This document shows, piece after piece, positions 38,226-46,378 of a stretch of 64,000 nucleotides of DNA (position 1 is its first letter; each line of letters begins with the position of its first letter). The DNA comes from Shouchella lonarensis (GTDB lineage: Bacteria; Bacillota; Bacilli; Bacillales; Bacillaceae_D). The notes beneath the pieces are model-generated. The model was not told the origin of the DNA. It saw only the letters and a list, made by a program, of their open reading frames with translations, and did no database searches. The translations under genes and the position numbers were made by a program. The DNA lies in contig NZ_FMYM01000002.1 of NCBI RefSeq assembly GCF_900096965.1, forward strand, positions 246,439-310,438, written 5' to 3'.

Positions 38226-38254
38226 TTGCGCAATTTCTTTAGATATGATAAAAT
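38226..38254 (+). promoter_or_regulatory. Probable promoter of yugI
   Basis: TTGCGC (38226-38231), 17-bp spacer, TAAAAT (38249-38254). Confidence 0.45.
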
Positions 38255-38288
38255 TAAAAGGTTAAAACATATTTAGGAGTTGTGATGT

Positions 38289-38693
38289 ATGTCTAATTAC
38301 GCAGAAGGTACGATTGTTGAAGGAAAGGTAACGGGTATTAAACCATTCGGTGCATTTGTTGCAATTGATAACGAGAAGCAAGGATTGGTGCACATTTCTG
38401 AGGTTGCTCATGGTTATGTGAAAGACATTAACGAAGTATTGAGTGTAGGCGATGAAGTGAAAGTAAAAGTGATGTCAGTGAATGAAGAATCAGGAAAGAT
38501 TTCCCTTTCTATTCGCGCGACACAAGAAGCCCCTGCACGTGCGAATAAGCCGCGTCCAACCAGTGGAGGACGTCGCATGCAAGTCACGCAAACGAAACAA
38601 CAAGGGTTTAATACGTTAGAAGATAAACTCAAAGACTGGTTAAAACAGTCAAACGAAATTCAAGCTGACTTAAATAAACGTGCAAAGAAATAA
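38289..38693 (+). CDS. yugI: S1-domain RNA-binding protein YugI (general stress protein 13)
   Basis: The 134-residue protein is one S1 domain (about residues 5-78; EGTIVEGKVTGIKPFGAFVAI) with a basic C-terminal tail rich in Arg, Lys and Gln. Such proteins bind RNA and associate with ribosomes. It has its own promoter and terminator. Despite the general stress protein name in B. subtilis, I see no SigB promoter. Confidence 0.93.
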   Translation: MSNYAEGTIVEGKVTGIKPFGAFVAIDNEKQGLVHISEVAHGYVKDINEVLSVGDEVKVKVMSVNEESGKISLSIRATQEAPARANKPRPTSGGRRMQVTQTKQQGFNTLEDKLKDWLKQSNEIQADLNKRAKK

Positions 38694-38694
38694 G

Positions 38695-38732
38695 CAGAAA
38701 AGCAGCTAGAGCTTCTAGCTGCTTTTTGCTTA
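38695..38732. terminator. Bidirectional terminator between yugI and yuzA
   Basis: AGCAGCTAGA (38701-38710) pairs with TCTAGCTGCT (38714-38723), extended by AGAAA/TTTTTGC. Confidence 0.85.
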
Positions 38733-38963
38733 ACGTTGTGGTTCAGTCGTATGATCCTCGTCGAAGGCTACTTGAGGTCTCATCAAGATAGAAATGGCGT
38801 ATAATCCTGACAAACCGACAAGTGCATAAATGAGGCGAGAGAAGACGGCTGCTTGTCCGCCAAATAAGAAGGCAACAAGGTCAAAGCGGAAGAAGCCGAT
38901 TAATCCCCAGTTGAGGGCACCAATAATGATTAGAACAAGCGCTGTTTTTTGAAACCCATTCAC
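38730..38963 (-). CDS. yuzA: DUF378 small membrane protein YuzA
   Basis: The 77-residue protein has the DUF378 pattern ALNWGLIGFFRFDLVAFLFGG with two membrane segments and an acidic tail. GTG 38963 is 6 nt after GCGGAGGTG, giving the family length; the longer open frame upstream has no ribosome binding site. Function unknown. Confidence 0.88.
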   Translation of the reverse strand: MNGFQKTALVLIIIGALNWGLIGFFRFDLVAFLFGGQAAVFSRLIYALVGLSGLYAISILMRPQVAFDEDHTTEPQR

Positions 38964-39142
38964 GTGATTCACCTCCGCTAAAAACGTGTTAGACACACAA
39001 AAAATAATGTGCTTACTAATATCTTTACGTTTTTGCGGATAGATTATGCAAGTGTTTTGATGGAAGTAGCATATTTTGCAACGTCGGGCAAAACAAGGTA
39101 ACATAAATATAGTCCGGTTAAAACAAGGAGGAATATTCCTAC

Positions 39143-40306
39143 ATGGACGCTTTTACATTTTATAATCCAACAAAACTCATTTTCGGTGAAGGAAAGACAA
39201 CGACGTTAGTTGAGGAAATGGTTGTATATGACAGGAATGTGTTGCTTGTATATGGTGGTGGGAGCATTAAGCATAATGGCCTTTATGACACCGTCCTCGA
39301 GCAACTGTCTCATGCAGGTTGTCATGTCACAGAACTAGCGGGAGTTGAACCGAATCCACGGTTAACAACGGTAGAAAAAGGCATTGCCCTTTGTCGTGAA
39401 AAGAATATTGGTTTTATTTTAGCTGTCGGTGGTGGTAGTGTCATTGATGCGACAAAAGCCATTGCAGTTGGCGCAAGACATGATGGTGACATTTGGGATG
39501 TGATTACAAAAGTGGAGACCCCTCGTGATGCATTACCGTTTGGAACAATTTTAACCATTGCAGCGACGGGATCAGAAATGAACTCGGGATCGGTGATCAC
39601 AGATTGGGAAAGAAACGAAAAAATTGGATGGGGCAGCATTTTTAGCTTTCCGAACTTCTCGATTTTAGATCCTGTGAATACACTGTCTGTACCGCGTGAG
39701 CAAACGGTATACGGAATTGTAGATATCATGAGTCACGTATTGGAAGCCTACTTCCACCCTGCTGAAAATACACCATTGCAAGATCGTTTTTGTGAGTCAA
39801 TTTTGCAAACTGTATTGGAAACAGCACCCGCGTTGTTAAATGATCTAAATGACGTCTCTTTACGGGAAACAATGATGTACTGTGGAACGATGGCATTGAA
39901 TGGTATGACGCAAATGGGGGCAAAAGGCGATTGGGGCACACACATATTGGAGCATGCGGTGTCAGCTGTATCAGATATTCCCCATGCAGGTGGATTGGCC
40001 ATTTTGTTCCCGAATTGGTTACGTGAAAGTGTTGATGTAAATCCAACTCGTGGCGCACAATTAGCAACGCGCGTATTTGGGATTGATGCGAATGGTAAAG
40101 AAGCGCGCGATGTGGCGTTAGAAGGAATTGACCAGTTAGCTTCTTTTTGGCGTGAATTAGGTGCACCAACGCGTTTGGCTGATTATCGCATTAGTGAAGA
40201 CCAACTTGAGGAGATCACCGATATTGCTTGTGGGAATGGCATTTTTGGTCATTACTACAGACTAGATAGAGCGGATGTGCTGCGGATTTTGCACGCATCT
40301 TTGTAA
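39143..40306 (+). CDS. Iron-containing alcohol dehydrogenase (YugJ/YugK-like)
   Basis: The 387-residue group III alcohol dehydrogenase has the NAD(P)-binding [13 protein letters not shown] (about 97-109) and metal-site residues in the helical half, including the His-rich [21 protein letters not shown]. Family members reduce aldehydes such as butyraldehyde. Ribosome binding site AAGGAGGAA. The position before pgi and yugN matches the yugJ/yugK genes. Substrate not determined. Confidence 0.9.
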   Translation: MDAFTFYNPTKLIFGEGKTTTLVEEMVVYDRNVLLVYGGGSIKHNGLYDTVLEQLSHAGCHVTELAGVEPNPRLTTVEKGIALCREKNIGFILAVGGGSVIDATKAIAVGARHDGDIWDVITKVETPRDALPFGTILTIAATGSEMNSGSVITDWERNEKIGWGSIFSFPNFSILDPVNTLSVPREQTVYGIVDIMSHVLEAYFHPAENTPLQDRFCESILQTVLETAPALLNDLNDVSLRETMMYCGTMALNGMTQMGAKGDWGTHILEHAVSAVSDIPHAGGLAILFPNWLRESVDVNPTRGAQLATRVFGIDANGKEARDVALEGIDQLASFWRELGAPTRLADYRISEDQLEEITDIACGNGIFGHYYRLDRADVLRILHASL

Positions 40307-40334
40307 ATGAATGTCGTGGGGAGGAGAATTGAAT

Positions 40335-41432
40335 ATGGGTGTAAAAAAGCGTGTGGGGATCATTTTTGGCGGAAAATCGGCTGAGCACCAAGTTTCATTA
40401 CAATCGGCGAAAAATATTATTGATGCGCTTGATCGTGAACGCTATGAGCCCGTCTTAATTGGGATTGATCAAGACGGAAAATGGCATGTAAGTGATGAGG
40501 ATCACTTTTTAATGAATGCTGATGATCCGGCGACGATTGCACTTGCACCGTCAGGGCAAGGCGTAGCGATGATCCCAGGGGCCGAGAAAACGGCGCTTGT
40601 GTCTTCATCCTATCGCGCATTGACCGATGTCGATGTTGTGTTTCCGATTGTCCATGGGACACTTGGTGAAGACGGATCGCTACAAGGGATGCTCCGTTTA
40701 GCAAATATCCCTTTTGTCGGTTCAGATGTACTTGGATCTGCCGTGAGCATGGATAAAGATGTTGCCAAGCGACTGTTGCGTGAGGCAGGTTTACAGGTCG
40801 CTTGTGGTCAGGCATATACGCGTGCAAAGCGAAGGAGCATAGATGTGGATGAGCTCGTTGAGACGTTTGGCTTACCTTTATTTGTAAAGCCAGCGAATCA
40901 AGGTTCTTCTGTTGGTGTGAGCAAAGTAATGACCAAAGCTGATTTGGACAAAGCCATTGATGATGCCTTTTTATATGATCACAAAGTGGTCGTTGAGGCA
41001 GCTGTGATCGGTCGCGAAATTGAATGTGCCGTTTTAGGGAATGATGAGCCTAGAGCAAGTATTTGTGGCGAAGTCCTTCCACGAGATGGTTTTTACTCAT
41101 ATGATGCCAAATATATTGACGACGATGGCGCCATGCTTGCAATTCCGGCCAACCTTGCTGAAGGTGTAGAAAAACGGATTCAGGAAGTCGCCATTCAGGC
41201 GTATGGAACACTTGGTTGTGCTGGTCTCGCTCGTGTCGACGTCTTTTTAACAGCGGAAAATGAAATTGTGGTGAATGAAATTAATACATTGCCAGGTTTC
41301 ACGAAGATCAGTATGTACCCAAAATTATGGGAAGAGACCGGGATGTCTTATCAAACATTGATTACAACATTGGTCGAATTAGCGATGGAGCGCCATGCTC
41401 AAAACAATTCATTGCAGCATTCACGTGTTTAG
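40335..41432 (+). CDS. ddl: D-alanine--D-alanine ligase
   Basis: Ddl joins two D-Ala for peptidoglycan precursors. The 365-residue ATP-grasp enzyme has [11 protein letters not shown] (about 11-21), [16 protein letters not shown] (about 183-198) and the metal-binding end [11 protein letters not shown] (about 316-326). The ATG at 40335 lies 8 nt after GGGGAGGAG; the open frame reaches 40311 without a ribosome binding site. Between an alcohol dehydrogenase and pgi, apart from other wall genes. Confidence 0.95.
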   Translation: MGVKKRVGIIFGGKSAEHQVSLQSAKNIIDALDRERYEPVLIGIDQDGKWHVSDEDHFLMNADDPATIALAPSGQGVAMIPGAEKTALVSSSYRALTDVDVVFPIVHGTLGEDGSLQGMLRLANIPFVGSDVLGSAVSMDKDVAKRLLREAGLQVACGQAYTRAKRRSIDVDELVETFGLPLFVKPANQGSSVGVSKVMTKADLDKAIDDAFLYDHKVVVEAAVIGREIECAVLGNDEPRASICGEVLPRDGFYSYDAKYIDDDGAMLAIPANLAEGVEKRIQEVAIQAYGTLGCAGLARVDVFLTAENEIVVNEINTLPGFTKISMYPKLWEETGMSYQTLITTLVELAMERHAQNNSLQHSRV

Positions 41433-41485
41433 CAGGAAAGAACGACGAGGCAGTGTATGAACGATGAAAGGATTGAATTAACGTC

Positions 41486-42838
41486 ATGACAGTCATTCAC
41501 TTTGATTACAGCAAAGCAAAACCTTTTTTAGGAATACATGAAATAGATATGTTACAAGCACAAGTAGATGTAGCTCACGAAGCGTTACATAAAAAAACAG
41601 GAGCAGGGAATGATTTCCTAGGTTGGGTTGACTTGCCGATCGCGTACGATCAAGAGGAATTTGCGCGAATTGAAAAAGCAGCAACAAGGATTCAACACGA
41701 TTCCGACGTATTATTAGTCATAGGCATTGGCGGCTCTTACCTTGGCGCAAAAGCGGCGTTAGAGGCACTCAATCATTCGTTTTTCAATCAATTGCCACGT
41801 GAAGAACGGAAAGCGCCGCAAGTCTTTTTTGTTGGACAGACGATGAGTTCAACGTATGTGCATGACTTATTGGATGTGCTCAGTGATAAAGATTTCTCAA
41901 TTAATGTCATTTCAAAATCTGGGACGACGACAGAACCGGCGATTGCGTTTCGTATGTTCCGATCTCTTTTAGAGAAAAAGTACGGAAAAGAAGGTGCCCG
42001 TACGCGGATTTATGCGACAACAGATAAAGCGAAAGGTGCTTTAAAAACATTGGCAACAGAGGAAGGCTACGAAACATTTGTCATTCCTGATGATGTCGGC
42101 GGACGCTTCTCTGTTTTAACGGCGGTTGGGTTGCTTCCAATTGCGGTCAGTGGTTTAAATATCAGCGAAATGATGAAAGGGGCTGCCGCGGCTCGAACAG
42201 ACTGTGCGGTACCGTCACTATCATCAAATCCTGCGTATCAATATGCCGCAGTGCGAAATGCATTATACAATAAAGGGAAAACAATTGAGTTAATGGTCAC
42301 GTATGAGCCGCATTTGAATGATTTGGCAGAGTGGTGGAAACAGCTATTTGGTGAAAGCGAAGGCAAAGATCAAAAGGGCATTTTCCCGGCGTCAGTTCAT
42401 TTCTCACGGGATTTACACTCTTTAGGACAATATGTCCAAGACGGACGACGTGATTTGTTTGAGACGATTGTGCATGTCACCTCTTCAAATAAGCGTGTCC
42501 CAATTATGGAAGCTGAAAACGATTTGGACGGCCTAAACTACCTGGCGGGCAAGACACTTGATTTTGTTAATGAGCAAGCGTTGCAAGGCACGCTGCTTGC
42601 GCATACGGATGGTGGTGTGCCAAACTTAATGATTACAATGCCTACTTTAGATGAGTACCATTTCGGTTATTTAATTTATTTCTTTGAAAAAGCTGTTGCG
42701 ATGAGTGGGTACTTGCTCGGTGTTAACCCGTTTGATCAGCCAGGCGTAGAGGCATATAAGAAGAACATGTTTGCGCTGCTTGGCAAACCTGGTTTTGAAG
42801 CGGAGAAAGAAGCATTGACTGCACGATTAAATGATTGA
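41486..42838 (+). CDS. pgi: Glucose-6-phosphate isomerase
   Basis: Pgi interconverts glucose-6-phosphate and fructose-6-phosphate. The 450-residue protein has the Bacillus-type short length, the signatures [15 protein letters not shown] (about 73-87) and [14 protein letters not shown] (about 140-153), and catalytic Glu and His regions intact. It would receive glucose-6-phosphate made by TreC in this window. Confidence 0.97.
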   Translation: MTVIHFDYSKAKPFLGIHEIDMLQAQVDVAHEALHKKTGAGNDFLGWVDLPIAYDQEEFARIEKAATRIQHDSDVLLVIGIGGSYLGAKAALEALNHSFFNQLPREERKAPQVFFVGQTMSSTYVHDLLDVLSDKDFSINVISKSGTTTEPAIAFRMFRSLLEKKYGKEGARTRIYATTDKAKGALKTLATEEGYETFVIPDDVGGRFSVLTAVGLLPIAVSGLNISEMMKGAAAARTDCAVPSLSSNPAYQYAAVRNALYNKGKTIELMVTYEPHLNDLAEWWKQLFGESEGKDQKGIFPASVHFSRDLHSLGQYVQDGRRDLFETIVHVTSSNKRVPIMEAENDLDGLNYLAGKTLDFVNEQALQGTLLAHTDGGVPNLMITMPTLDEYHFGYLIYFFEKAVAMSGYLLGVNPFDQPGVEAYKKNMFALLGKPGFEAEKEALTARLND

Positions 42839-42935
42839 ATAAGTTTTCTATCCGGTTACAAACTAAAGTGACGTTACGTTACTTTAAAGTTGTTCTCACG
42901 TATGTGAGACAGACTGAATAGAGGATGATAAGTAG

Positions 42936-43352
42936 ATGATTACCATTGATTCTAAAATTGAAGGTCATGAGTTGCAGTTACAAGAGCTCGAACGTTTACT
43001 TTCGCCATTAGGTTACTCACTTGGAGGGAACTGGGATTATGATCATGGATGTTATGATTATAAAGTTTCTGATGAGGACGGCTATACGTTTTTGCGCATC
43101 CCTTTTTCTGCCGTCAACGGCGAAATTGGTGACAGAAATGCAGTTGTCAAAATAGGGAAACCGTATTTGCTCCATCACGTGTATCAAGCAGGGAACGATG
43201 AACAAGCAGATGGCGGGGTTGTCCCAGCAACGATGGCAGGTGCCTTCAATCAATTCCAAGCACCGGTCGACCGCGATGCCGATGTTGATCCAAAGTATGC
43301 ACAGGTGACGCAAAACTTGGTTGCTGAGCTTGAACAAACACTGCTAGCATAA
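42936..43352 (+). CDS. yugN: YugN-like protein
   Basis: The 138-residue soluble protein matches the YugN family in size and place after pgi (GGNWDYDHGCYDYKV; FLRIPFSAVNGEIG). Function unknown. The short gap before it holds a stem AAAGTGACGT/ACGTTACTTT and a small TCTCAC-GTAT-GTGAGA hairpin. Confidence 0.88.
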   Translation: MITIDSKIEGHELQLQELERLLSPLGYSLGGNWDYDHGCYDYKVSDEDGYTFLRIPFSAVNGEIGDRNAVVKIGKPYLLHHVYQAGNDEQADGGVVPATMAGAFNQFQAPVDRDADVDPKYAQVTQNLVAELEQTLLA

Positions 43353-43367
43353 GCAGTGTTTGTTTTT
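43335..43367 (+). terminator. Terminator overlapping the end of yugN
   Basis: CAAACACTGCT (43335-43345) pairs perfectly with AGCAGTGTTTG (43352-43362), then TTTTTA. The yugN stop codon TAA spans loop and right arm. Confidence 0.88.
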
Positions 43368-43402
43368 ACATCACCAGAGACGTTTCAAAAGGGGGAGAAG
43401 CG

Positions 43403-43573
43403 ATGTTGGCTTCGTTAATGGTTGCGTGCGCCGTTTTCTTTGGCTGGATTTTATTAGACTTCACAAAGACAAAACAGTTTACAAGAGAAATCGTTTTACA
43501 TGCATTCATTATTGCTGTCATAAGTGGTATTGTGTGGTATGTACTAGATATTGTTCTATCATTTTTTAAATAA
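43403..43573 (+). CDS. 56-residue membrane protein
   Basis: ATG 43403, 7 nt after AGGGGGAG, opens 56 codons. The protein has two membrane segments (about 2-19 and 34-54) joined by a basic loop (DFTKTKQFTREI). A good ribosome binding site and gene-like composition support it. I do not recognise a family. It is the last gene before tRNA-Ala. Confidence 0.7.
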   Translation: MLASLMVACAVFFGWILLDFTKTKQFTREIVLHAFIIAVISGIVWYVLDIVLSFFK

Positions 43574-43620
43574 CGTAGGAGCATTTTTATTGACGAATGA
43601 TTTCAATAGCGATATACTTA

Positions 43621-43649
43621 TTGTGTCTCTACTGGATGTGGGGTATAAA
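43621..43649 (+). promoter_or_regulatory. Promoter of tRNA-Ala
   Basis: TTGTGT (43621-43626), 17-bp spacer, TATAAA (43644-43649); start would lie just before the tRNA 5' end. Confidence 0.55.
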
Positions 43650-43656
43650 AGTATAC

Positions 43657-43729
43657 GGGGCCTTAGCTCAGCTGGGAGAGCGCCACGCTGGCAGCGTGGA
43701 GGTCAGGGGTTCGATCCCCCTAGGCTCCA
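43657..43729 (+). tRNA. tRNA-Ala (GGC anticodon)
   Basis: A 73-nt cloverleaf: acceptor GGGGCCT pairs with AGGCTCC, D arm with AGCTCAGCTGGGAGAGC, anticodon stem CACGC/GCGTG with loop TGGCA, T arm AGGGGTTCGATCCCCCT, discriminator A. CCA is not encoded. Confidence 0.97.
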
Positions 43730-43759
43730 TATTGGGAAACCCTTGTGTGACGGGGGTGA

Positions 43760-43903
43760 GATCAGCGGAAAACAAAAGAGCAAACACCATCTGAAAGATC
43801 GGTTGAAGCACTCCAATCAGAGTTAGAACACTTACGTATTATTGAGGGGGCACCACTATTACAAACATTATACCACACACTTGATAGCGTTTGCGAAAAA
43901 TAG
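43760..43903 (+). pseudogene. Coding relic downstream of tRNA-Ala
   Basis: From 43760 an open frame of 47 codons ends at TAG 43901-43903 but has no start codon; two in-frame TGA stops (43748, 43757) precede it. The reading is protein-like, with ERSVEALQSELEHLR, which resembles the leucine-zipper end of IS3-type OrfA proteins. The identity is a guess. It looks like the tail of a decayed gene inserted next to the tRNA. Its last codons overlap the -35 of the following toxin promoter. Confidence 0.4.
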
Positions 43904-43920
43904 TTTCATTGTGCTATACT
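43891..43920 (+). promoter_or_regulatory. Toxin promoter, cassette A, with cre-like box
   Basis: TTGCGA (43891-43896), 18-bp spacer, TATACT (43915-43920). A cre-like TGATAGCGTTTGCG (43882-43895; 11 of 14) overlaps the -35. Confidence 0.6.
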
Positions 43921-43957
43921 GAACAGGCAATAACATACGGGTCTTTAAGGGTGGCGG

Positions 43958-43979
43958 CACTTCCCATAGAAGGGAGGTG
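43958..43979 (+). promoter_or_regulatory. Hairpin hiding the toxin ribosome binding site, cassette A
   Basis: CACTTCCC (43958-43965) pairs with GGGAGGTG (43972-43979, one G-U), which is the Shine-Dalgarno of the toxin. Confidence 0.75.
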
Positions 43980-43985
43980 TTGCGG

Positions 43986-44066
43986 ATGACGACATTTCAA
44001 GTGCTGATGCTTATGATTGCATTTGCAGGTTTGATGGTGTCGGTTACATCACGAGACAACAAATAA
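43986..44066 (+). CDS. Holin-like type I toxin, cassette A
   Basis: A 26-residue peptide (MTTFQVLMLMIAFAGLMVSV then SRDNK) with one membrane span and a charged end. It fits the putative holin-like toxin family, small membrane peptides such as TxpA that harm the membrane unless an antisense RNA blocks their mRNA. ATG is 6 nt after the GGGAGGTG that the leader hairpin hides. The mRNA should run from about 43927 to the hairpin at 44065-44106. A paralogue lies at 63395-63499 with the same arrangement. Family assignment by eye; toxicity is inferred. Confidence 0.8.
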   Translation: MTTFQVLMLMIAFAGLMVSVTSRDNK

Positions 44067-44106
44067 ACCGCCCTTAGAGCGTGCCAGCTTGTTAGGGGCG
44101 GTTTTT
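44065..44106. terminator. Shared terminator of toxin and antisense RNA, cassette A
   Basis: AAACCGCCC (44065-44073) pairs with GGGCGGTTT (44096-44104). T run on the plus strand; on the minus strand the stem is followed by TATTT. The toxin stop codon overlaps the left edge. Confidence 0.85.
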
Positions 44107-44206
44107 ACCTTACTAGAGTTAGGCTGTCCCTCTTAAAGGGAGCCCAGTTATTGCAGACCATGGGTGTTACCAGCACCTGTGGTCATTTTTAGTTTATGCA
44201 TCTCTT
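44065..44206 (-). ncRNA. Antisense RNA antitoxin, cassette A
   Basis: A strong minus-strand promoter, TTGACG (44237-44242), 18-bp spacer, TATACT (44213-44218), should start an RNA near 44206 that runs toward the toxin gene and ends at the shared hairpin, about 140 nt. It contains a strong internal hairpin (about 44155-44184) and the complement of TCTTAAAGGG (44131-44140), a near repeat of TCTTTAAGGG in the toxin leader (43942-43951). It overlaps the toxin mRNA by about 40 nt at the 3' end. Confidence 0.72.
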
Positions 44207-44241
44207 GAGTTCAGTATACATGCAGCGTGTGGGATACGTCA

Positions 44242-44270
44242 ACCGTATTTTTGATGTGCAAAAATACGGT
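44242..44270. repeat. 12-bp perfect inverted repeat beside the antitoxin promoter
   Basis: ACCGTATTTTTG (44242-44253), 5-nt loop, CAAAAATACGGT (44259-44270). It touches the -35 of the antisense promoter. The remaining gene-free stretch to 44763 holds only a weak 46-codon frame (44254-44394) without ribosome binding site, and the subtilisin upstream region. Confidence 0.7.
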
Positions 44271-44636
44271 TCTGGGTCCAAATGTTGAATCTGAGTCTAT
44301 GTTTGAAGCGAAAGATAATGATCAAATGAAGTTGCAAACGTCGTTAAAAATTATAGCGTTGAGTAATCCACAGTGGAGGGCACTATTTGGATAGATACAA
44401 TATTTTGCTCTAAAATGTCTTTAAAGTAAAGAAACAGCAATAAAAATGTAAAAATGGCGCATGACATGGGGGTGCTTTTTTCTTTCGTATTTTCCCAACG
44501 TGGCATGTTTTATTTCTTATGAATGTATCTCTATTTACTCACAATTAAGACATATAAACCGACAAAAAAATTTAAATTTAGACATGATCCTTGTGGTCTT
44601 ATGATCGACCTTTCCCAATCATTGAATCTCTTAAGT

Positions 44637-44660
44637 TGTGATATATTGAAGTCTATCACA
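44637..44660 (+). promoter_or_regulatory. Inverted repeat upstream of the protease gene
   Basis: TGTGATA (44637-44643) and TATCACA (44654-44660), 10 bp apart, about 100 bp before the protease start. The protease promoter itself is not clear. A possible operator. Confidence 0.35.
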
Positions 44661-44763
44661 TTAAAAATGGGATGGTGAAAATGTACTTCTTTAGGCGTAT
44701 CCTTTAGAAAAAGGGATCATGTATGTTTTCATTGAATTCCAATAAAAAGAGGAGTGAGGTTTT

Positions 44764-45900
44764 TTGTTTAATAAAAAGAGAATGTCAGTGTCGTTTTTGT
44801 CTACGGTGTTATTTGTCAGTGGTGCTACGACGATTGCTTCTGCGGAAACATTGGAGAATGAGAAGGAAAGGTATTTAATTGGCTTTCAAAGTCAACAAGT
44901 GTTAGAGTCGTACTTAGATTCGTCTCAAAGTATGAGTACATCGGTGTCTGATGAATTGTTTAACTTTTCTGTGGAACACACATATAAAGAGATCGAAGCG
45001 GTGTCAGCAAATTTAACGATGGAAGAAGCAGCGCGTTTGGAGGAAGCACATGGTGTTGCTTATGTGGAAAAAGATGAGGTCATAACCATTTCGAGTCAGA
45101 CTGTCCCGGATAATATCGAACAAGTGAAAGCACCGGTTGCCCATCAACGTGGTTTAACAGGTGCAGGTGTAAAGGTGGCTGTGCTCGATACAGGGATTGC
45201 CCCACATCCGGATTTACACATTGCTGGTGGTGTGAGTTTTGTTTCTGGAGAAGATTATGAAGATGAAAATGGGCATGGCACCCATGTGGCTGGAACGATT
45301 GCTGCACTTGACAACGGCATAGGTGTCGTCGGTGTGGCGCCAGAAGCTGATTTGTATGCAGTGAATGTACTTGGCAAAGAAGGTGCAGCATTGACAAGTG
45401 TTGTGATCGAAGGGATTGAATGGGCAATAGAAAATGACATGGATGTTGTTAATTTAAGTCTTGGTGGCGGTGCACCTTCTCAAGCACTGGAAGAAACAGT
45501 TGATGCAGCAAGAGAAAAAGGGATTCTCGTGGTTGCGGCTAGTGGAAATGCAGGGACATCGTCCATTGATTATCCTGCTCGATACGAGTCAGTAATTGCT
45601 GTCGGGAGTGTTGACAGTGACAATAAAAGAGACGCTACTTCCCAATACGGTGATGGTTTAAGTCTTGTTGCGCCGGGTGTTGATGTCTTGAGTACATTTT
45701 TAGACGGGGAGTATGTAGAGGCTTCGGGTACATCAATGGCTACACCAGCTGTGGCTGGGGCAGCAGCGCTTTTGAAAGAACAATACCCTCACTGGACGGC
45801 CAATGAAATTGAGCAACGTCTCTTAGCGGAAACAACAGCAATTGGGCCAACGTTTGAATATGGGCAAGGCTTGTTAAATCTTGACTTGGCAACGAAATAA
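44764..45900 (+). CDS. Secreted subtilisin-like alkaline serine protease
   Basis: The 378-residue preproenzyme has a signal peptide (about 1-26, ASAE), an I9 propeptide (about 30-112) and an S8 catalytic domain like Bacillus high-alkaline proteases (VKAPVAHQRGLTGAGVKVAV). The triad is Asp142 (VLDTG), His174 (NGHGTHVAG) and Ser324 (SGTSMATP); the oxyanion Asn is present in AASGNAG. Odd: the near-invariant His in PHVAG after the catalytic Ser is Ala329 (PAVAG). The start is TTG 44764 after GAGGAGTGAGG. It is a single-gene unit ended by a strong terminator, beside the toxin cassette. Confidence 0.93.
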   Translation: MFNKKRMSVSFLSTVLFVSGATTIASAETLENEKERYLIGFQSQQVLESYLDSSQSMSTSVSDELFNFSVEHTYKEIEAVSANLTMEEAARLEEAHGVAYVEKDEVITISSQTVPDNIEQVKAPVAHQRGLTGAGVKVAVLDTGIAPHPDLHIAGGVSFVSGEDYEDENGHGTHVAGTIAALDNGIGVVGVAPEADLYAVNVLGKEGAALTSVVIEGIEWAIENDMDVVNLSLGGGAPSQALEETVDAAREKGILVVAASGNAGTSSIDYPARYESVIAVGSVDSDNKRDATSQYGDGLSLVAPGVDVLSTFLDGEYVEASGTSMATPAVAGAAALLKEQYPHWTANEIEQRLLAETTAIGPTFEYGQGLLNLDLATK

Positions 45901-45916
45901 TGAAAGAAAAAGAACT

Positions 45917-45962
45917 GGACCTTTGTCGTTACAACCTAATTGTAGCGGCAAAGGTCCTCTTA
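45917..45962 (+). terminator. Terminator after the protease gene
   Basis: GGACCTTTG (45917-45925) pairs with CAAAGGTCC (45949-45957), enclosing a second stem CGTTACAA/TTGTAGCG. Confidence 0.8.
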
Positions 45963-46099
45963 TGCATGAAGGCAAATTAATCAATTTTTTTGCAAAAAGA
46001 CAGAATGCGTGTAATACGCCGGGGCATGATTGCTGCTTGGACATATGATGTAGGGAGCTGTCGGTTGGGACAGCAATATGGATAAAGGGGGCGTCTATC

Positions 46100-46300
46100 T
46101 TGAAAAATTGTCGTAAGTGCAAGAAGTTCCAAAAGCAGGAGCAGTGCTTTGACCAAGTGCAATACTTTGAGCGGAGTGCAACAAATGGATGTGGATTATT
46201 AACTGGTCGGTGTCCAGAAGTCAATGTGATTGTCAATGGCAATGGTAATGGCAATGGCAATGGCAATGGCAATGGCAATGGATTATTAAATTTCTTGTAG
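46100..46300 (+). CDS. Small Cys-rich protein with Asn-Gly repeat tail
   Basis: The 66-residue protein starts at TTG 46100, 8 nt after AAAGGGGG; no ATG is available in frame. It has five Cys, CRKC near the start (4, 7) then Cys16, 31 and 38, followed by eight Asn-Gly pairs (46-61) and LLNFL. The tail is encoded by a hexanucleotide repeat. Cys-rich proteins with simple repeats are common among spore coat and secreted proteins in this family, but I do not recognise the family and see no signal peptide. A good terminator follows. Between 45963 and 46099 there is only a small hairpin GCTGTC/GACAGC. Confidence 0.6.
   Translation: MKNCRKCKKFQKQEQCFDQVQYFERSATNGCGLLTGRCPEVNVIVNGNGNGNGNGNGNGNGLLNFL
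46235..46282 (+). repeat. Hexanucleotide tandem repeat AATGGC, 8 units
   Basis: Eight AAT-GGN units in a row (one GGT, last GGA), in frame with the gene that contains it. Loss or gain of units keeps the frame. Confidence 0.95.
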
Positions 46301-46345
46301 TTGTTTGAATGTGATACAACGTATTGTGTAATGATGATCGTGCTT

Positions 46346-46378
46346 GCCTTTGCATGCCTTATGCAGAGGCATTTTTTT
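46346..46378 (+). terminator. Terminator after the Cys-rich gene
   Basis: GCCTTTGCAT (46346-46355) pairs with ATGCAGAGGC (46361-46370, one G-U), then ATTTTTTT. Confidence 0.85.

Noticed and set aside
44254..44394. 46-codon ATG frame downstream of toxin cassette A
   Set aside because: No ribosome binding site; its start lies in the loop of a perfect inverted repeat. It could be a relic, but nothing identifies it.
45962..46048. 28-codon frame starting ATG after the protease gene, with several Cys
   Set aside because: It begins right behind a terminator, its only possible ribosome site lies inside the terminator stem, and it is very short.
46235..46282. Hexanucleotide repeats considered as a CRISPR or other array
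   Set aside because: Units are 6 nt, contiguous, without spacers and in frame with a gene; it is a simple coding repeat. No CRISPR array is visible in the window.
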